Made by a program: the position numbers and the translations under genes
Part shown: positions 1 through 9,586 of the stretch, one piece after another
How the letters are laid out: each line of letters opens with the position of its first letter
How positions within the stretch are numbered: position 1 is the stretch's first letter
Source of the DNA: Oppiella nova
Taxonomy: Eukaryota > Arthropoda > Arachnida > Sarcoptiformes > Oppiidae
NCBI GenBank assembly: GCA_905397405.1
Contig: CAJPVJ010000324.1
Span: forward strand, 1 to 28,157
Direction: 5' to 3'
DNA length: 28,157 bases
Notes under the pieces: model-generated
Database searches by the model: none
What the model was told of the DNA's origin: nothing
What the model saw: only the letters and a program-made list of their open reading frames with translations

Positions 1-874
1 TCAAAAATTTTAGATGCACCCAACAACTCGGTCATTTTATTAGTTTCCAATTCATTCAAACCGTTATAATCTGTGAGCTCTTTAAACATAGGAATGACAG
101 CCATTTGTCGTGACTTTTGGTTTATATCTTCTAACAGTTGTCTGGCACTCAATGTCTCAATATTTTGATCCAAATCTTCATTATTCACATAATTCTCGAT
201 TTCCATGATCTGTTCCCTCAGTTCCCTTTCGTTTACATCCAAAACACATCCTATTATATCATTGAAGAAGGAGTCACTGTCACCACAATCACTAGATATG
301 GTCGACACCATTGATGATGGATTTGATGACTCATTTGATTCTGGGTATAAATTCTGGCTTATATTCAATTGCTTTCGTTTACGTCTATTCTCATCCACTA
401 ATTGTCTCCTTTCCTCCCTTTCCTCGTGGCTTTGTATGAATTCCTGTCAATACAGACAAACAATTTAATTTAGAAATAAACGGGAATTCTTCCAATAACT
501 CACCCTTCTCATTCCCACAGCAAAACATTTATTAAGCCTGCATTTTGTACACAACTTTCTAGTGTAAAGATTTATTTTGCAATTTCCATACGAAGTGCAC
601 TCCAATAGCTATACACAAAAGTTAGTTAAAATTATAACAAGTAAATTTATACCCAAATTAATATCACCTGATTTTTGTTGCCATTCCTCCTGAAGAATAT
701 TTTACACGATTCGCAAGTAATGGCACCGAAATGTCGCCCTAAAGGGTATCACATTTTTATGCAATTAAAATTTTTATTTGAGTTATTTTAAAAATTATTT
801 AATTTTATTAATTATTACATACCGATCCCTTTATCGCTACAAATCTCACAGATTTTGTACACTTTCTGTTTCAT
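1..874 (-). CDS. Hr96-like nuclear receptor, paralog 1 (3' end outside window)
   Basis: Exons read on the minus strand: 874-823, 738-668, 608-504 and 443 to the window edge, all with GT-AG borders and the same phases as the complete paralog at 1453-3176. The start is MKQKVYKICEIC, with no N-terminal domain. Zinc finger 1 uses C9, C12, C26, C29 and has the recognition helix CESCKIFFRR; finger 2 uses C45, C51, C61, C64. A basic extension (REERRQLVDENRRKRK) and a Ser-rich, acidic hinge follow, then the first part of the ligand-binding domain (PMFKELTDYNGLNELE). The rest lies beyond base 1. The gene and its upstream DNA are nearly identical to paralog 3 (5047-6120), so this is a recent duplicate, yet the two differ in both zinc fingers. 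It lacks about 110 bp of upstream DNA that paralog 3 has. Visible part intact; a DNA-binding transcription factor by family, ligand unknown. Confidence 0.88.
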
Positions 875-1452
875 TGTTATGAATATTACTTGTTTATTGA
901 GTATATTTTGAACATCAAACTAAACTCAACCAATACGATTTTAAAATATTCATTTAAAAATAAATTACTTTTAAAATTATAAATTATATAATTAGTATTA
1001 TTTATGTGTAATTTCAATGATTAATGAAATGTTCGGCACAATGAGTTATGAATAAATTTTTTAAAATGATGTAGTAAGTACTTCTTGATATAGTAATATT
1101 GCAAACCTCTATTAAAACCCTTAATTAATAATTAGATTTGAAACTTTGCAGCATATTTATAATAATTTGCATATTATAGTTTAGTAATTGTATATAAGGT
1201 TGATATAATATTTTTTAATAAAGTAGCATTAGTAATTTACAAACCTATTATATCATATCATAATATAATAGCATACACTGTAAGTATGTCATACAGTATA
1301 TTTAATTAATCATTGAATAATGTATTTAAAATAATGTGTTTATTTATCATATACAATTATATACATAATATTTAAAATAATGAATAGTACCTGTATTAAC
1401 TAAAATTTAATTTCTTACCGGTAATTAAAATTTAATTGCTATATATTAGATG
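875..1452. other. Intergenic DNA between paralogs 1 and 2
   Basis: Very AT-rich, with no open frame of note. It holds the upstream region of paralog 1 and the 3' flank of paralog 2. Compared with the matching stretch at 5925-6612, it lacks the GATA-type upstream module seen at 6156-6195. Confidence 0.7.
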
Positions 1453-3176
1453 TTATTCTGTTGGAATATCATAAATTTCCCTGATCAATGGTCCGGTATA
1501 TTGTAAATATCTTTTAATATCCTCATAACCGACAGATTTTTGTAATTCAATCATTTTGTAGATATCGGCGAAAGTGTTCATTAGTTGACACAACCTTTCC
1601 TGAGAATCACAATCCGATCGACACTTCAATAGTAAATATCTTTGCAGTAAATAAATATACAATTGCTGTTCCAGTCTATTATAGAAACAGATAAATAAGA
1701 TTCATAATGCCTACAATTTATAAAATATTAGAATAGCTTACCTAATGCTATGTCTATGCTTAAGATTGGATCGATTCGGGTTAAACAATGCAATTGCTGT
1801 TAGCTATCATTAATATTATGTTATTTTAAAAATTTAAATTACTAGTACTACTTAAATATGAACATACTAATTCCAATATAACACGATCCTGATTCCATAG
1901 GGGTATAAATTGATCTAAATATTTCTCATGTAATTCTTTGAATGGCAAATAATATTTGGTTATCACGTCTTTAAATAAATCAAAACCAACTATAATTGAA
2001 GTGTCATTATCCTAATAATGAGATAGTATTTTGTTTAAAGGCATTACAAAAAAGTTCATATTAATATTTACCACATATAAACTAAAATATTTGCCATCAT
2101 GGTTATAATACCACAGATTTCTAATAAACACCAACTCAGGGCACCCGTACTTAAATAGTGTGTACTGATCCTCACGACATAAACTCGTGAATCCAGTCAA
2201 CCCTTTGATATAATTTAGCACTTCTTTAATAAAGTCTTCACATTTTTTCATAGAAATTCTCGCGTATTCTGTTATGTCCATCATTTTGATTAAGTTCTTA
2301 CTGGACGGGTAGTCAAATATCTGGGACGACCCCGACAGCTCGGCAATCCTATTGATTTCCAATTGTTTGAAACCATTATAATCTGTGAGTTCCTTAAACA
2401 TAGGAATGACAGACATTTGTTGCGACTTTTGGTTGATATCCTCTAACAGTTGTCTGGCACTCATTGCCCCAATATTTTGATCCGAGTCTTTATAATTGAC
2501 ATAATTTTCAATTTCCATAATCTGTGCGCTCAGTTCCTCATCCGATACGTCCAAAACACATCCTATTATATCACTCATGAAAGAGTCAATACAATCACTA
2601 GATATCGTTGACTCAATTGATGCTGGATTTGAGGACTCATTTGATTCTGAGGATGTGTTTTCACTTTCATTCAATAGCTTTCGTTTGCGTCTATTTTCTT
2701 CCACTAATTGTCTCCTTTCCTCCCTTTCCCTATCGTTTCGTATCAATTCCTGTCAATACAGACATTATTTTGTAATTTTTCATTAACTGAATGCCAATAA
2801 CTCACCTTTCTCATGCCCACAGCAAAACATTTATTAAGTCTACATTTTGTGCATAATTTTCTAGTGAACGGATTTATTTTACACTTTCCATCGGAAGCGC
2901 AGTTCATTACCTATTAAATGGTAATTTAAACAGTTATATACTAGTAACAAAATATTTTCTAATTAACCCTTTGTGTCAAATATAATGACCTGATCTTTGT
3001 TGGCATTCCTCCTGAAGAATATTTTACACGACTCACAGGTAATGGCACCAAAATGTCGCCCTAAACCACATCATAATTAATTATAATTATAATTTTTTCA
3101 TGGTTTACAATAGAATTTATTTACCGATTCCTTTATCGTTACAAATCTCGCATAAATTGTTCACTTTCTGTTTCAT
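1453..3176 (-). CDS. Hr96-like nuclear receptor, paralog 2 (complete)
   Basis: Seven exons on the minus strand: 3176-3125, 3060-2990, 2910-2806, 2749-2072, 2011-1868, 1803-1742, 1675-1453; total 1335 nt, 444 residues. Start ATG at 3176, eight residues before the first zinc cysteine, so there is practically no A/B (AF-1) domain. DNA-binding domain: C9, C12, C26, C29 with P-box CESCKIFFRR, then C45, C51, C61, C64 and CRLNKCFAVGMRK. A basic extension covers about 80-100 and a Ser/acidic linker about 100-165. The ligand-binding domain starts near PMFKELTDYN; its family signature, with the DQ pair, lies at about 262-276 (FTSLCREDQYTLFK). The last exon ends in an AF-2-type helix, PLIREIYDI. In this family such proteins are nuclear, ligand-regulated activators; Drosophila Hr96 senses xenobiotics and sterols. 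The last exon is nearly identical to that of paralog 4 although the rest is not, which suggests a mosaic gene. Family assignment firm, ligand unknown. Confidence 0.92.
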
Positions 3177-3357
3177 CTTGATAAATATTTATTTTTAGAT
3201 ACTATACAATATTATAGTATATTTTGTTTATAACTAATAAATTTTCTATGCGATTTTCACATTAGAATAATTTTAAAAATATATAAGCAATAGCAATTTG
3301 TGTGCAATACCACTGACTAATAAGATTTGTTACATAATGAGCAGGGAATATTTTTAT

Positions 3358-3405
3358 GGCTGATAAACAATTATGTGATAAAACTAAATCGCTAAGTAAA
3401 TGATC
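3358..3405 (-). promoter_or_regulatory. Upstream GATA-type module of paralog 2 (weak match)
   Basis: Two TGATAA sites and an ATCGCT-like piece lie about 180-230 bp upstream of the paralog 2 ATG. This is the position where paralogs 3, 4, 5 and 7 carry a better conserved module. Similarity here is partial, and the region is disturbed by the N join. Confidence 0.35.
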
Positions 3406-3566
3406 GCTTTTATATTCATGATAAATAGCTGTTGTTTTCATATTTAATGCATTATTGTCATTAAAAATCATTNAAAACTAAATCGCTAAGTAAATGATCG
3501 CTTTTATATTCATGATAAATAGCTGTTGTTTTCATATTTAATGCATTATTGTCATTAAAAATCATT
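3380..3566. repeat. 93-bp exact direct repeat around a single N (assembly join)
   Basis: Bases 3380-3472 are repeated exactly at 3474-3566, with one N at 3473 between them. An exact duplication hugging a one-base gap is typical of two overlapping contigs placed end to end without merging. The true sequence probably has one copy. Confidence 0.85.
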
Positions 3567-3725
3567 TGTACAGTGCAACATGCACTTTTACAGCTATGAT
3601 CAAATTTATCTATGTAAATAAATATTGCAAATTATTATAGCAATTAATATTATTTGTAAATTCTAATAATTAAAATCAATAATGTTGTGTATTATTATCA
3701 AAGTTTATATTAAATCATTGTAATA

Positions 3726-3981
3726 AGATTTAAAATTGGATATTTATTACATACAAAGTTTTGTACTTTTAAAACAAAATAAACATGTTATGCATAAATT
3801 GATAAATCATATATTTCCCTGATCAGTGGTTCATAATAATGTGAATAATATTTAGATTTAAAATTGGATATTTATTACATACAAAGTTTTGTACTTTTAA
3901 AACAAAATAAACATGTTATGCATAAATTGATAAATCATATATTTCCCTGATCAGTGGTTCATAATAATGTGAATAATATTT
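3726..3981. repeat. Exact tandem duplication, period 128 bp
   Basis: 3726-3853 and 3854-3981 are identical, with no N between them. The period is 128 bp, the same as the exact duplication at 13825-14080. The unit contains a receptor last-exon fragment. Either a very recent slippage duplication or a k-mer-sized assembly overlap. Confidence 0.9.
3788..3981 (-). pseudogene. Orphan receptor C-terminus (AF-2 helix) fragments, two copies
   Basis: Read on the minus strand, 3981-3916 and its copy 3853-3788 each encode 21 residues plus a stop, containing EPLIREIYDL. This matches the helix-12 end of the paralogs (GPLIREVYDL in paralog 3). There is no matching exon body upstream, only about 130 bp of AT-rich DNA up to the stop codon of paralog 3. 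It is most likely the leftover 3' tip of a deleted or recombined paralog in the 3' flank of paralog 3. A role as an alternative last exon is possible but unsupported. Confidence 0.7.
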
Positions 3982-4108
3982 AAATAAATAAATATTTTAA
4001 AATTTAATTAAAATTGTAATTTATAGGTTTTTGTAACATTTCTTACAATTACTTTAAAGTGGTTTTAAATTCTAATTTAAATATAAATTTATTATAATAA
4101 ATTAAATA

Positions 4109-5924
4109 TTATTCAAGTGTTGGTAGATCATATACCTCCCTGATTAGTGGCCCATAGGATTGTGGGTAATTTATAAATTCTTCACGATTAACATCTTTTT
4201 GTAATTCAGCTATTTTGTAGATATCGGGGAAAGTTGTCATTAGTTGACATAACCTTTCCTGAGAATCATATTCTGATCGACATTTCAATAGTAAATATCT
4301 TTGTAGTAAATAAATATACAATTGCTGTTCCAGTCTATTATGTAAATAGAAAAAAGTAGTTACTAAATTAAATATTATGTTACTAATACAGTAATAGCAA
4401 GTATTGTTACATACTTAATATTATGTCTATGTTTAAGGTTGGGACGATTCGGGTTAAACAGTGCTATGGAATTAAGCTAGAAATATAAAATATACATTAC
4501 AACAGATTCTGTAATTACAAAAGTAAATGTATCAATACCAATTCCAGTATTGTACGATCCCGGTTCCATTGGGGTAGGAAATTGTTCATATACTCCGCGA
4601 ATGAATTTTGGAATAGCAAATGTGACCTGGCTACCACATTTCTAAAAATATCGAAATTAAAGATAATTGATGTGTCGGTATCCTAAATGAAACCATATTT
4701 AAATTAGGCAATATAATATCATACAATTCACTTTCAAATGAATTACCAAGTTAAACTTAAAATAGCTATCATTATAATAATAGCATGGCTTAAGGCATCT
4801 AATAACATACATCTCTGGGCACCCGTACTTAAAAAGGGTGTACTGATCATCGGAACATATATTAGTGAATCCACTCAACCCTTTACTAAATTTGAGCAAT
4901 TNTCATCGGAACATATATTAGTGAATCCACTCAACCCTTTACTAAATTTGAGCAATTCTTGAACACATTTTTCAAATTTTCTATTTGAAAATTTGTAGTA
5001 ATCTATTATATGTTTAATATGCAATATGTATTTACTGGACTGGTAATCTAAAATTTTAGATGCACCCAACAACTCGGTCATTTTATTAGTTTCCAATTCA
5101 TTCAAACCGTTATAATCTGTGAGCTCTTTAAACATAGGAATGACAGTCATTTGTCGTGACTTTTGGTTTATATTTTCTAACAGTTGTCTGGCACTCAATG
5201 TCTCAATATTTTGATCCAAATCTTCATTATTCACATAATTCTCAATTTCCATTATCTGTTCCCTCAGTTCCCTTTCGTTTACATCCAAAACACATCCTAT
5301 TATATCATTAAAGAAGGAGTCACTGTCACCACAATCACTAGATATGGTCGACACCATTGATGATGGATTTGAGGACTTATTTGATTCTGGGTATGAATTC
5401 TGGCTTATATTCAATTGCTTTCGTTTACGTCTATTCTCTTCCACTAATTGTCTCTTTTCCTCCCTTTCCTCGTGGTTTCGTATGAATTCCTGTCAATACA
5501 GACAAACAATTTAATTTAGAAATAAACGGGAATTCTTTCAATAACTCACCCTTCTCATTCCCACAGCAAAACATTTATTAAGCCTGCATTTTGTACACAA
5601 CCTTCTAGTTTTACAATCTTTACGATTTATTTTGCAATTCCCGTACGAAGTGCACTCCAATAGCTATACACAATAGTTAGTTAAAATTATAACAAATATA
5701 TTTATACCCAAATTCACCTGATTTTTGTTGCCATTCCTCTTGAAGAATATTTTACACGAATCGCAAGTAATGGCACCGAAATGTCGCCCTAAAGGACATC
5801 ACATTTTTATGCAATTAAAACGTTTATTTGAGCTAATTTTAAAATTATTTAATTTTATTTATTATTACGTACCGTTCCCTTTATCGCCACAAATCTCACA
5901 GATTTTGTGCACTTTCTGTTTCAT
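4109..5924 (-). CDS. Hr96-like nuclear receptor, paralog 3 (altered zinc fingers; contains an N join)
   Basis: Exons: 5924-5873, 5788-5718, 5663-5550, 5489-4747, 4682-4539, 4476-4415, 4334-4109. Exon 4 contains a single N at 4902 flanked by an exact 55-bp duplication. Counting one copy gives 687 nt, a whole number of codons, and a 451-residue protein, so the break is probably an assembly fault and the gene intact. Finger 1 has CDSCKIFFKR, where paralog 1 has CESCKIFFRR: two changes in the recognition helix. Finger 2 has three extra residues and an extra cysteine (CKINRKDCKTRRLC), giving C-x12-C where the other paralogs have C-x9-C. These changes stand out because paralogs 1 and 3 are otherwise almost identical. 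The ligand-binding domain has its DQ signature (SDDQYTLFK), and the C-terminus ends GPLIREVYDLPTLE. DNA binding may be altered or impaired; this is inference. Confidence 0.88.
4847..4957. repeat. 55-bp exact direct repeat around a single N (assembly join)
   Basis: 4847-4901 is repeated exactly at 4903-4957 with N at 4902, inside exon 4 of paralog 3. Removing one copy and the N (56 nt) restores the reading frame shared with all other paralogs. That argues for an assembly error rather than a mutation. Confidence 0.9.
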
Positions 5925-6612
5925 TGTTATGAATATTATTTGTTTATTGAGTATATTTTGAACATCAAACTAAACTCAACCAATACGATTTTAAAATATT
6001 CATTTAAAAATAAATTACTTTTAAAATTATAAATTATATAATTAGTATTATTTATGTGTAATTTCAATGATTAATGAAATGTTCGGCACAATGAGTTCTG
6101 AATACATTTTTTAAAATGATGATGAACACTTTTCATTTAATTGGCATAGCTCACTGAGCGATTGATTGCATTGTTATCAGAAATCAATAGCAATTTAGTA
6201 CAATATTATGATAAGACCTGATATCACCTGTATAGCCATGACTTCTTGATATAGTAATATTGCAAACCTCTATTAAAACCCTTAATTAATAATTAGATTT
6301 GAAACTTTGCAGCATATTTATAATAATTTGCATATTATAGTTTAGTAATTGTATATAAGGTTGATATAATATTTTTTAATAAAGTAACATTAGTAATTTA
6401 CAAACCTATTTAATATATCATATCAGAATATAATAGCATACACTGTGTGCTACAGTATAAATTTTAATTAGTCATTGAATAATGTATTTAAAATAATGTT
6501 TATTTATCATATGCAATTATATACATAATATTTAAAATAATGAATAGTACCTGTATTAACTAAAATTTAATTTCTTACCGGTAATTAAAATTTAATTACT
6601 AAATGTTAGATG
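5925..6612. other. Intergenic DNA between paralogs 3 and 4
   Basis: AT-rich and non-coding; nearly identical to 875-1452 except for the extra block at 6121-6241. It holds the upstream region of paralog 3 and the 3' flank of paralog 4. Confidence 0.7.
6156..6195 (-). promoter_or_regulatory. Conserved upstream module of paralog 3
   Basis: About 230-270 bp upstream of the ATG, the plus strand reads gcgattgattgc, then ttatcag, then agcaatt (CTGATAA, a GATA-factor consensus, on the gene strand). The same ordered words lie upstream of paralogs 4, 5 and, more loosely, 7. The rest of the flanks has diverged more, so the module may be a shared enhancer or promoter part. Function is inferred. Confidence 0.5.
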
Positions 6613-8622
6613 TTATTCTGTTGGAATATCATAAATTTCCCTGATCAATGGTCCGGTATATTGTAAATATCTTTTAATATCCTCATAACCAACAGATTTT
6701 TGTAATTCAATCATTTTGTAGATATCGGCGAAAGAGTTCATTAGTTTACATAACCTTTCCTGAGATTCACAATCCGATCGACACTTCAATAGTAAATATC
6801 TTTGGAGTAAATAAATATACAATTGCTGTTCCAGTCTATTATAAGGTTTATAATAAAATTAAAATTAAAATCAAAAATCCCATATTTATGTTAATAATAA
6901 TCTTATTGGTTGCAAATATACACTAGAAACAATATTAAAAGTGCAAGAAGTATTTATTTAACAAAATAATTTAATAATCATTTATCAGTCATTTAAAACT
7001 AAGCATACTATTTGCAGTCAATAACTATTTATTATTATTAGTATTATTATTATATTATAAAAATATAATATAACTAATAATTATTAGTTACCTAATATTA
7101 TGTCTATGTTTAAGATTGGGTCGATTCGGGTTGAACAGTGCGATTGCGTTTATCTGTAATATTTTAACGTAATTATTAAAACATGGTGTTTACTATACAA
7201 TAATCACATACTAATTCCAATATGACACGGTCCTTTTTCCAATAGGGCATAAATTTGCACAAAAAATCCTCAAATAGTTGTTTGAATACTGAATAATATT
7301 TATATTCCGATGATATTTCATCGCTAAATACATCAAAATTAATTATATATGTCGTATCGTTATCCTAAATAGAGGTATAAAATAAATGTCAATGAATTTA
7401 TAAATACCATATTAATATGATTGTTATTAATTATATACCATATACACTGTAAAATTCCTGTCATCTTGGTTATAAAACATAAGGCACCTAAGCATAAAAA
7501 GCTCCGAGCACCCGTGTTTGAACAAGGTATACTGGTCCTCAGGACATACACTCGTGAACGCACTCAACATTTTGCTATAATTTAGGGTTTCTTTGACAGT
7601 CTCTTCAGATTTTTGGGAATAACTTCTTAAATACTCGTCAAAATTAAGTTTGTCCGTCAGTTTGATTATGTTTTTACTGGTCGGGTAGTCAAATAACTTG
7701 GAGGCGCCCAATAGCTCCCCAATCTTATTGGCCTCCAATTCATTCAAACCGTTATAATCCGTGAGTTCTTTGAACAGAGGAATGACAGCTATTTGTTGCG
7801 ATCTCTCATTGATGTCTTGCAACATAAGTCTATCACTCAATGTCTCAATACTTTGATCCGAGTCTTCATTGTTGACATAATCTTCAATTTCCATAATCTG
7901 TGCGCTCAGGTCCTCATCGCTTACATCCAAAACACATGCGGTTATGTCACCCAAGAAGTCACTGTCACTATCACAAGATATGGTCGACTCATTTGATGAA
8001 GGATTTGAGGATTTATTTGATGAAGGATTTGATGGCAAATCTGATTCTTGAGATGATTTTTGACATTCAGTTAATTGTTTTCGTTTACGTCTATTATCTT
8101 CCACTAATTGTCTCCTTTCCTCTCTTTCCTTATCCGTTAATATGAATTCCTATCAATACATGAAAATATATTTAGTAAAGTATACTTATGTAGTGTTAAA
8201 CAACAACTTACTTTTTTCATACCCACAGCCAAACATTTATTAAGTCTACATTTTTGACACAACTTTCTAGTGTTTGCATTTATTTTGCACTTTCCATCCG
8301 AAGGGCACTCCACTAACTATTGACAGAAATTTTCAGCAATTATAGCCAATTACTCTCTAATTAGGATAAAATAAATTTTGATTCACTTTTTCTATTACCT
8401 TATCTTTGTTGGCATTTCTCCTGAAGAATGCTTTACACGATTCACAGGTAATGGCACCGAAATGTCGGCCTAAAAATTAATCATAATTTGTGGTCACAAT
8501 TATAAAAGACACACACAATTAGTTACGGTATAACTTTTCAATGTTAATTATATTTTAAATATTTATTTACCAATTCCTTTATCGCTGCAAATCTCGCAAA
8601 TTTTGTCCACTTTTTCTTTCAT
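6613..8622 (-). CDS. Hr96-like nuclear receptor, paralog 4 (complete)
   Basis: Exons: 8622-8571, 8469-8399, 8316-8212, 8149-7439, 7364-7212, 7153-7092, 6835-6613; 1377 nt, 458 residues, the longest of the set. The extra length comes from a duplicated Ser/Asn/Pro stretch in the hinge (SNPSSNKSSNPSSNES) and three more codons in exon 5 (153 nt instead of 144). The recognition helix is CESCKAFFRR, the form found in Drosophila Hr96. Finger 2 reads CPSDGKC then CQKCRLNKC. The ligand-binding signature is PEDQYTLFKHG, and AF-2 is PLIREIYDI. Intron 6 (6836-7091, 256 bp) is longer than the other introns. The last exon and 3' flank are shared with paralog 2. All frames are open; no defects seen. Confidence 0.92.
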
Positions 8623-8930
8623 TTTAATGAATAGTATATGAATTTATTTTGGCGAATATATTTCGTAACTACCATTTAAATTGACACAATGTTACACAAT
8701 ATACTTTATAAACACCAACAATAGTATGATAAATCAGTATATTTTATGTGATAATACTACTGTATATTCATTCAAACACAATACAGGAAAATATTACTTT
8801 ACAAAATTTATTTATGATGCTATACTGTATAACTTAAAAATATTATGAATAAACTTTTATTTTTAATTTCATCAGAAAATACTTTTAAAAATATATAAAT
8901 AGTAGGAATTAATGTAATATTCCAATAACT

Positions 8931-8952
8931 GATGAAATATGCTTTATAATGG
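8931..8952 (-). promoter_or_regulatory. Conserved core-promoter-like motif, paralog 4
   Basis: About 310-330 bp upstream of the ATG. The plus strand reads gatgaaatatgctttataa; similar words occur upstream of paralogs 5 (11802-11827), 6 (14578-14600) and 7 (19399-19420). On the gene strand it contains an ATTATA box followed by AGCATATTTCAT. Its repeated position suggests a promoter element; no start site can be shown. Confidence 0.4.
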
Positions 8953-9020
8953 TATAATGGGCTGGAAATGTAGTATTTTTAGAGTTGATAAACAACTTTT
9001 CTGTTGATAACAACTCCCTT

Positions 9021-9070
9021 AAGCGATTGATTGCGTTTTTTATCAGCAATTTTGATTATCAAAAGCAATT
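9021..9070 (-). promoter_or_regulatory. Conserved upstream module of paralog 4
   Basis: About 400-450 bp upstream of the ATG. The plus strand carries aagcgattgattgcg, ttatcagcaat, gattatc and agcaatt in order, matching the modules of paralogs 3 and 5. Two further TGATAA sites lie just to the left (8983-9010). Confidence 0.5.
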
Positions 9071-9586
9071 ACCACAACATTTAGCTATATAATTCAGTTG
9101 CACTGGTATAAACATGACATCTAGTTAAATATTGTCTAATTTTTATTAAAATTAGTAATTTGTATTAAAACTTTGTAAGTTTGTAATTCTAATTATGATG
9201 TTAAAATATTGTATGATGGCAGAGATTATTGTTATTTAAATAAATTTTCACACATATATATATGGAATTTAATTCATATAAATTAGTATTAATAATAATT
9301 GAAGGACACGTATTTGCAATATAAATTTATATATATTGTCATTTTAAGATTACCGTATTTGACACATAACTAATAATAAATACATTTATTTTAAATTCAG
9401 TATTAATGTAAATAGTTTAACTATTTAAACAACTTAACTTGATTAATAAAATATTAATTTGATTATTTTCAAAATTAATAATTTGTAGTAAACAAAGTTT
9501 TAGTAAAAAATGATATGTAAAAATATTATTATTAATGAATAATTTTAATACAAAATGTTTATATAATTCCATATTATCGGGTAATG

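Larger units (their letters stand above)
1..1683. repeat. Segmental duplication, copy A (partner 5047-6843)
   Basis: The stretch from the ligand-binding exon of paralog 1, through the intergenic DNA, to the last exon of paralog 2 matches 5047-6843 almost base for base. The main difference is about 110 bp present only in the partner, at 6121-6241. Similarity stops abruptly just inside intron 6 of paralogs 2 and 4 (near 1684 and 6844). The duplication therefore joins the last exon of one gene to the 5' half of the next gene in the array. Confidence 0.85.
3177..4108. other. Intergenic DNA between paralogs 2 and 3
   Basis: AT-rich, with no complete gene. It contains the upstream region of paralog 2, a single-N join with duplicated flanks (3380-3566), and a 128-bp exact tandem duplication (3726-3981) that carries an orphan receptor C-terminus. 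Confidence 0.75.
5047..6843. repeat. Segmental duplication, copy B (partner 1-1683)
   Basis: Partner of 1-1683; covers exons 1-3 and most of exon 4 of paralog 3, the intergenic DNA and the last exon of paralog 4. It contains about 110 bp (6121-6241) missing from the partner, including the GATA-type module. Confidence 0.85.
8623..9586. other. Intergenic DNA between paralogs 4 and 5
   Basis: AT-rich with no gene seen. It contains the upstream elements of paralog 4 (8931-9070), a short AT microsatellite near 9255 and the 3' flank of paralog 5. Confidence 0.7.

Noticed and set aside
205-468. Plus-strand open frames antisense to receptor exon 4 (also at 2577, 7793, 10733, 13517, 18500, 20806)
   Set aside because: They recur because they mirror the conserved exon on the other strand; no splice signals or independent conservation.
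9250-9262. Short AT dinucleotide run treated as a regulatory TATA box
   Set aside because: Too common in DNA of this composition and not conserved between paralogs.
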